Source of the DNA: Draconibacterium aestuarii | GTDB taxonomy: Bacteria; Bacteroidota; Bacteroidia; Bacteroidales; Prolixibacteraceae | Length of the DNA: 64,000 nucleotides | Direction: 5' to 3' | Assembly (NCBI GenBank): GCA_026671195.1 | Contig: JAPOHD010000005.1 | Span: 310,001-374,000, forward strand | Part shown: positions 27,487 to 35,702 of the stretch, piece after piece | How the letters are laid out: every line of letters begins with the position of its first letter | Numbering within the stretch: position 1 is the stretch's first letter | Notes under the pieces: model-generated | Told to the model about the DNA's origin: nothing | Databases searched by the model: none | What the model saw: the letters and a program-made list of their open reading frames with translations, nothing else | Translations under genes and position numbers: made by a program

Positions 27487-29064
27487 TTATTCATCAAGTT
27501 TAAAGTGTTTTTCCAATGCATTAAACGTATATATTGATTTCACAAAAATATCATCAAGCACATTAATATAGCTTTCATTTCCTATACCGAAGAAATCAAT
27601 AGCCTTTTTACAATCCTTGTTGGAGTCGCTGAATGAGTGAGCAATTAAACCTGACCTCAAGTTTTGTAAATTCCTTAAAAACTCAAACATATCAGGAATA
27701 CGTAACCCTTTTGATTCTAAGAACTTCTCAAATTTTCCAATTCCTCTAATTTTTGCTTCCAACTCTAAACCTTTTGCCAACTCTTTCTCATTTAGCCTAT
27801 CAATTATCAGTTTTACAATCGTCAAAGTTTGTTCACAGAAAGCCTTTACATTATTGGTTGTAATTTTATGCAAAGACGTAAACAAATATTCATCTTTAGT
27901 TGACAGAGGCTTATATAATTGCCAACCAAATTTTTTCTCCCATTTCTTACAGAAACTCTTATATTTTGATTTGAAAAACAAATCAACAGTTTCAGGTTCT
28001 TCCGCCCAATTACCTTCAATCATTGTTCTGAAATAAGTTCGACTAATATTCATCCCTTCTTTTGGAGGTATATTATATTGTTTCCAATGTAGCTGTTCCT
28101 TTTCAGGAAGCATCCTTAAATCATTAAGAAACACTGGTACATAATCATCTACATTATTGTCAATCTTGACAGAAAAGAACTTCGACTTAATACTGAATCC
28201 ATCAACTTGATAGATGTCTGGTTCGTTATAGTATTTATTCAATACTTCTTTCTTGAAGTATGTGAGTTTAAAGTGATTGCCTTCCGTTTTTCCACAATCT
28301 TCAAATACCAACTCTCCCTCATCGTCAACATCAACAATAAAACTTTGGTTTTGTGTTTCTTCAGAGTCAAAATGGGATTTTTTTACTGCATTGGGTTTAA
28401 TAAATACTTTACCCATAATCCAACTTTGCATTTCCCCTGAAACATATCTTATTAGATGGCTATAGATGTAGTCACTCTCCCTGATTATATCATCCTTGAA
28501 TTGTATTTGCCATTCAGAAGGTACTTTCTTTAGTAATCTCATAAAATCATAACATACCACAAAGTACATATCCCGCATTGTTATATATTCTTTGAGATAT
28601 TTGATTTTTACTTTAATTAGGTCAGGCTCGATAATTAAAACTTCGTCTAATTCTCCATAATCGCTAACGTAATAAAATGTGCGGTTTTGCTTATTAATAC
28701 CTTTCTCATAAAGTCGATAGTAGAGTACAAATTCTTCTGCAACGTCAATGTACTTTTCTGATGTTTCTTGAAATGAAAAATATTTGTAGAATAAAAAAGG
28801 TTCTAATCCATCCTCATCATAAGTTTTATACGTATTGTCTCCATAAACAGTTGGCTTACCTTCACTACCCTTTGAAAGCGGCCAGCTGTAATCCTCACTA
28901 TATTTTTCAAGTTTATCATCTGAAACTAAGCAACAATATAATCCAGAAGTATCATCAAGAGTTTTTGAATCATTTTCATAAATCTTCAACCAACCATTTT
29001 TGATTAAAAATTTTGATTCAATTTCTTTTATTTTATCCTCTAATAAGAAATATTCCTTTTCCAT
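27487..29064 (-). CDS. Large protein of unknown function with HEPN-like C-terminus (paralogue of the gene at 32914-34530)
   Basis: The 525-residue protein has no domain I can name. It shares clear blocks with the product of 32914-34530: FKKEVLNKYY, HWKQYNIPPKEGM, LFFKSKYKSF and LNEKELAKGLELEAKIRGIGKFEKFL. The C-terminal helices contain R470-S-G-L-I-A-H476, an R-x5-H pattern like that of HEPN RNase or HEPN-fold proteins, in the context LQNLRSGLIAHSF. The N-terminal half is mixed alpha/beta with many aromatic residues. Neighbours on the same strand are putative nucleases and HEPN-like proteins. A role in anti-phage or RNA-targeting response is plausible, not shown. Confidence 0.6.
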   Translation of the reverse strand: MEKEYFLLEDKIKEIESKFLIKNGWLKIYENDSKTLDDTSGLYCCLVSDDKLEKYSEDYSWPLSKGSEGKPTVYGDNTYKTYDEDGLEPFLFYKYFSFQETSEKYIDVAEEFVLYYRLYEKGINKQNRTFYYVSDYGELDEVLIIEPDLIKVKIKYLKEYITMRDMYFVVCYDFMRLLKKVPSEWQIQFKDDIIRESDYIYSHLIRYVSGEMQSWIMGKVFIKPNAVKKSHFDSEETQNQSFIVDVDDEGELVFEDCGKTEGNHFKLTYFKKEVLNKYYNEPDIYQVDGFSIKSKFFSVKIDNNVDDYVPVFLNDLRMLPEKEQLHWKQYNIPPKEGMNISRTYFRTMIEGNWAEEPETVDLFFKSKYKSFCKKWEKKFGWQLYKPLSTKDEYLFTSLHKITTNNVKAFCEQTLTIVKLIIDRLNEKELAKGLELEAKIRGIGKFEKFLESKGLRIPDMFEFLRNLQNLRSGLIAHSFSDSNKDCKKAIDFFGIGNESYINVLDDIFVKSIYTFNALEKHFKLDE

Positions 29065-29123
29065 ATCTGCGATGTTTCAAGCTGGATTTCACCTTGTTCG
29101 TAATTTGAAATTCACACTTATTT

Positions 29124-30302
29124 TTATTTCGTCTTATATCCACCTGTTACATTTATTTTTGTTTCACGAAATGGATAATAATCATCTAAGTGCTTTTCCA
29201 TTTCTTTGTCTCGTTGCCACTCTTTTTCTTTATAATTCCAAACAATCTCGATAAATTCAATTGATTCAGGATTCCGATAAATTGCAACAGACACACTTTT
29301 GGACATGGCTTGGTCGTACATGTTATAATCCGAAAGATTATCAAGCAAGTTGACACAATTTCCTCTAAACCTTGTATTCTCTAAATCAATTGGAACAAAT
29401 AGAAAAGTGCAATCAATCCTTGGAACAGAAAATCTGAAAGGCTTATGGTAAATTTTTGCTTTACTTATCTCAATAGACTTATCAAATCTTATTTTAAATT
29501 CTTTAAGTTCATGTCGAGTAAGTTTTATAATATTTCGGAGTATGAATAAATAATCAGACTCATGCTTTTGCCCAATAATTTTTTCTTTAAAAATTGAAAG
29601 GTAAGGTAGGAAATTAAAGTCGTAAATGTTTTCGTCAAAATCTTCGTAAAATTTTATGTATTTCAAGTCAATGGTAGAAATTTCATCACCACTTACATAT
29701 TTCCCAAAAATAAGCTGTTCAGGAATCTCATTAATCTGATTTCCAAATAGCCGAAACATACCTTCCCGAAACTCTAAGTATCTGTCGATTTCAGTGATTG
29801 TAATTATATATTCACATAGCCATTTGTATTCATTCATATGAAGAAGATGTATTAATCCAACATCCTTACTTTCATAAAACTTTATGGCTTTTTGCTTGTC
29901 TGGTAAATTTTCGCTTGATAAGTATATAATTATTTTTTTTGCATTTTCAATTGGCATATTTGAAATCCCGACCTCATTTCCAGAATTGCTTATTATTTTA
30001 AAATCAGGATTTTCTAAAATATTTCTGATTGATTGTTTTATCTGCCTTTTCGCAATTCTTTCAATTTTGTTTTTAAACCACCTAATTTCATTTTGTTCAT
30101 CTTTGGCTTCGGATGTATTTCTATGTTTTATCTGGATTAAAAAAAGGAAATTGTCTACCCAAACAATATTATCAGCTAATTCGATTTCACCATTGTCTAT
30201 CCTAATTTCATTATCTGAATAGGTGAACTCTTTCAGAAATATATTATCATTCACAAAATTCACATATTCTTCTGCGATATTATTGAATCTGGATTTTGTC
30301 AT
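29124..30302 (-). CDS. Putative nuclease-like protein with N-terminal D-x-QxK motif
   Basis: The 392-residue product is unnamed. Near the N-terminus the run GEIELADNIVWVDNFLFLIQIKHRNT (residues 38-63) has the spacing of a PD-(D/E)XK fold of the type E...AD....D..FLIQxK, with Asp44, Gln57 and Lys59 as candidate active-site residues. The rest is predicted alpha/beta with no known motif. It begins 38 bases after the stop of the 30341 gene. Many defence-island proteins carry this type of N-terminal nuclease-like domain. Confidence 0.5.
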   Translation of the reverse strand: MTKSRFNNIAEEYVNFVNDNIFLKEFTYSDNEIRIDNGEIELADNIVWVDNFLFLIQIKHRNTSEAKDEQNEIRWFKNKIERIAKRQIKQSIRNILENPDFKIISNSGNEVGISNMPIENAKKIIIYLSSENLPDKQKAIKFYESKDVGLIHLLHMNEYKWLCEYIITITEIDRYLEFREGMFRLFGNQINEIPEQLIFGKYVSGDEISTIDLKYIKFYEDFDENIYDFNFLPYLSIFKEKIIGQKHESDYLFILRNIIKLTRHELKEFKIRFDKSIEISKAKIYHKPFRFSVPRIDCTFLFVPIDLENTRFRGNCVNLLDNLSDYNMYDQAMSKSVSVAIYRNPESIEFIEIVWNYKEKEWQRDKEMEKHLDDYYPFRETKINVTGGYKTK

Positions 30303-30340
30303 AGTGTGATAGTACTTGGTAACGTGAATTGAAAGTACAG

Positions 30341-31111
30341 TTATCCCCAGTTTTTTCTTTTATCCTTCAATTTTACCTTAAATCGTTTTTTTAAAATCTT
30401 CAGAATAATTTTGTCTTCATTTGTTTTAATTCCGCTTAATCGATTTCGTAAAAAATACTCATAATAATCTCCTTCAATCATTGCTTTGGCAATTTCTAAT
30501 TTGCTTGGATATTTTATTTCGTTTGTCTTTCTATGTTTCAGTGCATTCGAAGTTGCAAGAATAAAATCTACATCAGGTATTTCTGCGAAAATATTATCAT
30601 TAATATTCAATATCCAATTATCTGTAATTGATTTGTTTTCCGTTGACTCTCCAAATTCTTTTAAATTCGGAATTGTCTGCTTTATATTTCTGTTGTTTAT
30701 GTTGTCATTAACTAATTGACTCCATGCATTGAGAAGAAATTCTGAATTCGATTGACTAATCTCTTGATTAATCTTTAAGCATACTGCCCCCCAATTGGCA
30801 GCTATACGATTTTGGTGAAATCCTTCTGCCATTGCAAAATCCAATACTTCTTCCCTGAAATCTTCTCGTGAATTTATTTCTTTAGCAAATGGGACAAAAT
30901 ACCCAACCCCCAACTTATTTGATTTTTCCAAAGAAGTTGAAAAAACCATAGAATAAGTTCCTTTTCTATTTTTGGTAGATGTTCTTCCATATCTAATTGG
31001 CAATAATACTTTTTGTTTTCTTTTCAAATCAAGTCTGTGCCACCATTCATCTCTATTATTGGTGTCTTTATCCCATAAAAGAGAACCTATTATTAATACT
31101 CCACCTTTCAT
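30341..31111 (-). CDS. Unknown protein, weak gamma-glutamylcyclotransferase-like N-terminus
   Basis: I chose ATG 31111 (MKGGVLIIGSLLWDK, 256 residues); a longer frame opens at 31189 but its first 26 residues are encoded by the inverted-repeat intergenic element. The start GGVLIIGSLLW resembles the substrate-loop GSLL strand of GGCT/AIG2-like folds, and TYSMVFST and GYFVPF would be further strands. The catalytic Glu of true cyclotransferases cannot be located with confidence. The C-terminal half is basic (KKRFKVKLKDKRKNW). Function unknown. Confidence 0.45.
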   Translation of the reverse strand: MKGGVLIIGSLLWDKDTNNRDEWWHRLDLKRKQKVLLPIRYGRTSTKNRKGTYSMVFSTSLEKSNKLGVGYFVPFAKEINSREDFREEVLDFAMAEGFHQNRIAANWGAVCLKINQEISQSNSEFLLNAWSQLVNDNINNRNIKQTIPNLKEFGESTENKSITDNWILNINDNIFAEIPDVDFILATSNALKHRKTNEIKYPSKLEIAKAMIEGDYYEYFLRNRLSGIKTNEDKIILKILKKRFKVKLKDKRKNWG

Positions 31112-31194
31112 ATCAATTTTGTTTTTCAAATTAAGCACAGCGGTTGCTTCTATGTTGTAGAGCGTTTCCGAGGACTTGCGGACTATCAAACCAG

Positions 31195-31246
31195 CAGGAG
31201 TGGAATCAGTAGTTCGGATAAGTCAGACCGTTATAATTCACTCCTG
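31195..31246. repeat. Inverted repeat in a cassette-like spacer
   Basis: CAGGAGTG (31195-31202) and CACTCCTG (31239-31246) are perfect inverted arms, extended by AAT/ATT with one bulge. Inside on the minus strand lies TTATAACGG. It separates two unrelated genes. It could be an integron attC-like site, a terminator, or a REP element. Confidence 0.5.
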
Positions 31247-31257
31247 TAATACATAAT

Positions 31258-32073
31258 TTATTGGCTGGTGTTATTGTCATCTTTATTAATTAAAAGATTT
31301 TCTAAATCTTCTAAGTATATTTCATATGAGTCCTTTGAAACAATCTTTTGATTAAAATAATTGTCAAATTTTCGTAATGATTTTGATAGATATTTCATTG
31401 CAAGCTCTGCAAAAGTTATGTCGGGTTCTAAATTATAAAATATCGGTCGTCTTAATAAATTGTGCAAAGGATTTGAGGATTTCCTTAAAGAGTATTTGAT
31501 TAGATGATTCCATGTCCCATGAGCCGAATTACTAAATGGAGTAAAAGCTAAATGATAAAAATCTAAACAATCCGCTTCTTCTGCGATTTTAAGTATAGAT
31601 TTATCACTCCAACTGCCAATATTTACATCTGTTAAGAATGTATATTTCTCTTGATTGAGTGAATTTTCCATATATTCAACCATTTGAATTTCTTCTTCAG
31701 AAACTTCTCCATTATTCATTTCGTTCTTTCGATGTTCTAATTGCAGTTTTTCTTGACCCAAGCCATACACAATAAACATTCTTGCTCGATTAATGGAATC
31801 ATCTTTAAGAATCCAGCTTATATTTATTACATTCTCGCAAATACTTCTTAATATGATTGTTCCAATATCTCCATTCCATGTATTTGGTGAACTCAAATAA
31901 TAATGAGTTATAGATATTTGTCGTGATAATAAACCAATAATAACTTCAATAAATTCTTTATCTTCAATTGTTGGCACAAGTAAGTTCCATCTCTCCAGAA
32001 ATTCGGCATTGATATTTGCGAGATATTTATTAAGTATTCGATTGAAATCACCTGCATCTATTGTTTTATTCAT
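31258..32073 (-). CDS. DUF5677-like helical (possible HEPN-type) protein
   Basis: The start ATG 32073 gives 271 residues and overlaps the preceding stop in an ATGA arrangement, so the two genes are translationally coupled; the longer frame to 32124 is less likely. The sequence is nearly all alpha-helical. The block GTIILRSICENVINISWILKDDSINRARMFIVYG matches my recollection of the DUF5677 family, which is related to HEPN-like folds; no classical R-x4-6-H is clear (HGTWNHLIKYSLRKS is a candidate helix). Its function is unknown and it probably works with the upstream product. Confidence 0.6.
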   Translation of the reverse strand: MNKTIDAGDFNRILNKYLANINAEFLERWNLLVPTIEDKEFIEVIIGLLSRQISITHYYLSSPNTWNGDIGTIILRSICENVINISWILKDDSINRARMFIVYGLGQEKLQLEHRKNEMNNGEVSEEEIQMVEYMENSLNQEKYTFLTDVNIGSWSDKSILKIAEEADCLDFYHLAFTPFSNSAHGTWNHLIKYSLRKSSNPLHNLLRRPIFYNLEPDITFAELAMKYLSKSLRKFDNYFNQKIVSKDSYEIYLEDLENLLINKDDNNTSQ

Positions 32074-32810
32074 GGCTCTAAATCTGTAAGATGTTCTAAA
32101 TAACAAGGTTCTATTTGATAACAATTATTCCAAAACCTATTCTTCCATAAAGAATTACTCTCACCTTGTAATTGAAGAATAAAAGGTTTTGAAGACGCTC
32201 TTATAAATGCTGCGACTCTTCTTGATTCATCAGTGTCTGGATATTTTAGTATTTCATTCACATCAAACTTTTCAATTTTCGAACTTATACGTAAATGACC
32301 TGCACAATTTTGGGCATGAAATACAGTCGTAAGCGCATAAGTTGAATTTATAGATGTTCTGTCAAATAAATTAGTAATAGAATTCTTTAATTTTTCTACA
32401 AATAGAACATCATTAGCATCATTTTCAGTTAAAAGAAAATCTATTGGAGAATTGGGAAAATAATTTTTAAAACCCGCTACAGCATCATCTATTTTTGAAA
32501 AAATTGCCCGAATTGTTTTGTCGTTTTTTATAACTGATTTTTGATTGTCATCAAGTTTGTCATAGCAAGATAAAACACAACAATTAAACAATCCAGAATC
32601 GATATTTTTCTTTTCAATTTGATGCGTTAATTCGGTAATAATTTCAACGGTTTCTCTTAATCCATATTGGCAATAAAGTATATCAAGCCAAATAATTTCA
32701 GGGATAATATCATTAGCATGATTTGTTTCATTTATATCAAGGCTTTGATTAATGGGAGTAATAAGTCTCTTTTTTCTTTTCTGATGGTCAGAGAGAATTC
32801 GTTTTTTCAT
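32070..32810 (-). CDS. Unknown protein coupled to a DUF5677-like gene
   Basis: The 246-residue product is not recognised. The N-terminus is strongly basic (KKRILSDHQKRKKR), followed by predicted helices and a central region with NAQNC-like cysteines (HAQNCAGHLRISSK). No catalytic motif is evident. The four-base overlap with the next gene implies a two-gene unit whose products likely act together. Confidence 0.55.
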   Translation of the reverse strand: MKKRILSDHQKRKKRLITPINQSLDINETNHANDIIPEIIWLDILYCQYGLRETVEIITELTHQIEKKNIDSGLFNCCVLSCYDKLDDNQKSVIKNDKTIRAIFSKIDDAVAGFKNYFPNSPIDFLLTENDANDVLFVEKLKNSITNLFDRTSINSTYALTTVFHAQNCAGHLRISSKIEKFDVNEILKYPDTDESRRVAAFIRASSKPFILQLQGESNSLWKNRFWNNCYQIEPCYLEHLTDLEP

Positions 32811-32913
32811 ATTTTAGTTTTTAAAATCAAATAGTCAAAGACGAATTGGCGATATTGCAACTAAGAACTGCGATTGAATTACCTGCCAAATCCCTCATTA
32901 CATATAGCTTTTA

Positions 32914-34530
32914 CTATACATCGTGTTCTATTTCATTCAGTTCATCTATTGCTTTTATTGCCTTTTTCAAAATTATCTCGAACGATTCCAAATACGTTTT
33001 ATTTTCAATGCCAAGTTCTTTAAGAATCGTCAAGTAATCTTTCCCTTTTCTATGTGCAGAACCTTTAGACCTCAATCTTTGAAGTTGTCTTAGAAAAGGA
33101 ATAACATTTTGGGGAGAAGGGTATGTTTCTTTTAGGAACAATTCCAGTTTCCCAATACCCTGAACATTTTTATCCGTTGTCTTTATTCGCTTATTTAGTT
33201 CTTTTTCGTTGATATAATCAATAAGAATCTTTGTCAGGTTTAGAATAAGGTTGTCAAATTCTGAATTATCCTCATATAAAGGAAGTCTTATTGATTTTAG
33301 ACAATGATAATCCTTCTCAGCCAGCTCGTTAAATAATGAAAATCCAAATTTCTCTAACCAGTTAATTTTAAATGTTTTAAACTTGCTCTTAAAAATCAAA
33401 TCGAGACTCCGTGGCGGATTAGAGATTGACAAAAAATCTCGATTGAATTTAACTTCACTCATATACCCATTGGGTGGAATATTGAAACTACGCCAATATA
33501 GCTGTTCTTCATAGGGTAAATTTCTCCCAAGGTCTCCTAAGTATACAAGTATTGCATTTGGATGATTATTATCAATTTCTAAATGCCAAGAACCTTTATA
33601 AAATAACGTTCCGTCTGAAACAGTATATTTCTTTGTGTCTTGATAGTATTTTAAAAGAACTTCTCGTTTAAAGAAAATTGATGTTAAGAACTGGGGAGAG
33701 TCTGGGTTTTTACCGAAAAAGTCTGCAAGTTTATCAGGATTGCATGTATTAGTTATGACTTGTCCCGTATCAATATCTTCCGAAATGATAAAGTCGCAAT
33801 ATTCTTTATTTTCAAATTTATCAGTCCAATGTTTAGGTTTGAATTTTGAAAAGTCACTTATTATTTTTTTAGCTAACAATCTTGAGTTTATCTTTTTTGC
33901 TTCTTCATTGAAATAGTCGCTTTTCTGGAAGGTAATGTTATAGCAAAAATCCTTGCCAACATTTTCAAAATAGTCATCCTCATTTAAGTTATGCGTTTCA
34001 AATTCGAGAGAAGAAAATCTGAAATAATCAAGTTGAAGTCCCAAACTCATTTTTTTAGCCGATAAAAATTCTCGAAGCGAACTTGTTCTGATTTTTATCT
34101 CGTTCGGAGTTTTTACAATAATTGTATTCTCATTGGAATAATCATCAACTGCAATATAGGTATTTGATTTTGAGTCAAAATATAGATTGAAATACAACTT
34201 AAATTCTTCTATTATTTCGTAAGTTGTTGGATATATATTATTATAAAATCGCTGATATATCAAAGGCTCATAACCGAGGTCAATTCCCCACCTAAAATAT
34301 TTTGGGTCTTCGTCAGCGTAATGAACAAAATCAGGCTTAAATTGAGTAGTATTTAAAGACCATTCTCCATGTTCTAAAAATTTTGATTTTAAATCTTTAG
34401 GAACAAGTATACCGCAGATACGAAACCAATCAGTTTCTAAATCTAAGTCTTTATATACAGTAGTCCATGATTCTTGTCTTAAATCATTCGTTAACCATCT
34501 GACAATATCCTTAAATAACAAGTCTTTCAT
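32914..34530 (-). CDS. Large protein of unknown function with HEPN-like C-terminus (paralogue of the gene at 27487-29064)
   Basis: The 538-residue protein is a distant paralogue of the 27487-29064 product. Matching blocks are FKREVLLKYYQ, YWRSFNIPPNGYM, LIFKSKFKTFKINWLEKFGFSLFNEL and INEKELNKR with VQGIGKLELFL. The C-terminal helices carry R487-SKGSA-H493 (R-x5-H) in LQRLRSKGSAHRKG, again HEPN-like. Both copies are on the same strand and bracket four different genes. Sequence divergence argues against a recent duplication. Role unknown. Confidence 0.6.
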   Translation of the reverse strand: MKDLLFKDIVRWLTNDLRQESWTTVYKDLDLETDWFRICGILVPKDLKSKFLEHGEWSLNTTQFKPDFVHYADEDPKYFRWGIDLGYEPLIYQRFYNNIYPTTYEIIEEFKLYFNLYFDSKSNTYIAVDDYSNENTIIVKTPNEIKIRTSSLREFLSAKKMSLGLQLDYFRFSSLEFETHNLNEDDYFENVGKDFCYNITFQKSDYFNEEAKKINSRLLAKKIISDFSKFKPKHWTDKFENKEYCDFIISEDIDTGQVITNTCNPDKLADFFGKNPDSPQFLTSIFFKREVLLKYYQDTKKYTVSDGTLFYKGSWHLEIDNNHPNAILVYLGDLGRNLPYEEQLYWRSFNIPPNGYMSEVKFNRDFLSISNPPRSLDLIFKSKFKTFKINWLEKFGFSLFNELAEKDYHCLKSIRLPLYEDNSEFDNLILNLTKILIDYINEKELNKRIKTTDKNVQGIGKLELFLKETYPSPQNVIPFLRQLQRLRSKGSAHRKGKDYLTILKELGIENKTYLESFEIILKKAIKAIDELNEIEHDV

Positions 34531-34666
34531 TTTTCAATTCATGTAGCACTGTTTCTACCTTGCCACTACGTTATAATTGTTGCGGAGCGGATTTTGAGAG
34601 CATTCATGTCCCAAAAACTTGGTTTTGACCTTGGTTCTTTGTTGCATGGTCATGCTTTATTTATTA

Positions 34667-35632
34667 TTAGTCATAACTATCTAATTTGTTTTGCCAACAA
34701 TCTGGACAAACTCCATAATCGGAACGTTCATCTTCAGGCTTTTCATAAAATTCATCACAGTCACTACAAAGCGCTAAGTCCTCAATTTCCCAATTTGAAT
34801 CACACGTAATACAAAAAGCCGAATTTTCATGGAGAATTAATGTCTCATTTTTGCAACTAAGACATTGTTTAATGGGACATTCCTCTCCATTTTTATATGC
34901 ATAATATGAGTTATAATCTAAAATTGTATCTGCATATAATGCTGTAATATTCTCTGGAGTGTCCGTATAACCGCAAAAAAGACAAGTATAACTTCCGTCT
35001 AAAGGAAATAAGTGTTGAAAGCATTCTGGACAATCAATTAATTTAATATTCCTTTCTTCCAATGTTTTTAAATCATGTTTCAATTTCGCTCTAACTAAGT
35101 CAACAAATTCAATAAATTTAGATGATTCTCTTCTAATTGATTTGTATAGTCTCTTTGATTCATCTGAGGTGTTTTGAATTTCAATATTTTCATCAATGAT
35201 TTCAATAATATCAGTCAGTGCTTTGGAAATAGTACTTTTTAAAGCATTTGAAGATTCCTTGAAGGAAAAATGTTCAATTTTATTACGCTTCTTTCGTACG
35301 ATATTAAAATGCTTCTTTTGGTTTTCTGAAATATTCCCATTAGTAATTCCTTCAAGTCTTTTTATGATGGAGGGGAAAGATACACTTTGAAAATCTCCAC
35401 TTTGCAAATGATTGTAGTTTGCATTGTTTATATTCTCAAATAATAATGACCAATGTTCCAACCTTAATATTTCCTTTAGGATTAATTCTATACCAGCAGA
35501 TATATGCAAGATTGCATATTTTAATTTATGAGGTTCTTCTGTACTTATAATAGCATGTAACGCATTATCAATAAAGTCTAAACCATTTTCGAGTAAGTCA
35601 AATTCAATTTTTATGTTTTTTTTCTTTTCCAT
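34667..35632 (-). CDS. HEPN-like domain with C-terminal multi-zinc-ribbon tail
   Basis: The 321-residue product has two parts. Residues 1-about 180 are helical and contain R116-N-K-I-E-H121 (RNxxxH-type, R-x4-H), the conserved motif of HEPN RNases, within an all-alpha region that starts like an Abi/HEPN protein (LKYAILHISAGIELILKEILR). From about 200 on there are four zinc-ribbon-like cysteine pairs: C201/C204 with C217/C220, C257/C260 with C274/C277, and C289/C292 with C309/C312. Ribbons likely recognise nucleic acid or a partner protein. By family knowledge, HEPN domains are often toxins cutting RNA. Confidence 0.7.
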   Translation of the reverse strand: MEKKKNIKIEFDLLENGLDFIDNALHAIISTEEPHKLKYAILHISAGIELILKEILRLEHWSLLFENINNANYNHLQSGDFQSVSFPSIIKRLEGITNGNISENQKKHFNIVRKKRNKIEHFSFKESSNALKSTISKALTDIIEIIDENIEIQNTSDESKRLYKSIRRESSKFIEFVDLVRAKLKHDLKTLEERNIKLIDCPECFQHLFPLDGSYTCLFCGYTDTPENITALYADTILDYNSYYAYKNGEECPIKQCLSCKNETLILHENSAFCITCDSNWEIEDLALCSDCDEFYEKPEDERSDYGVCPDCWQNKLDSYD

Positions 35633-35702
35633 CAGGTTTAATTAATTCAGCGTGCATTGGTTTTTAGTATGTCCCACAAAGATAATGGCATGAGGTCGTG
35701 GC

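Noticed and set aside
28207..29254. Plus-strand frames opposite the paralogue gene and the nuclease-like gene
   Set aside because: Low-complexity Phe/Leu/Ser frames caused by the AT-rich coding strand.
31112..31189. Longer N-terminus of the GGCT-like gene
   Set aside because: The extra 26 codons lie in spacer DNA next to an inverted repeat and precede the natural domain start.
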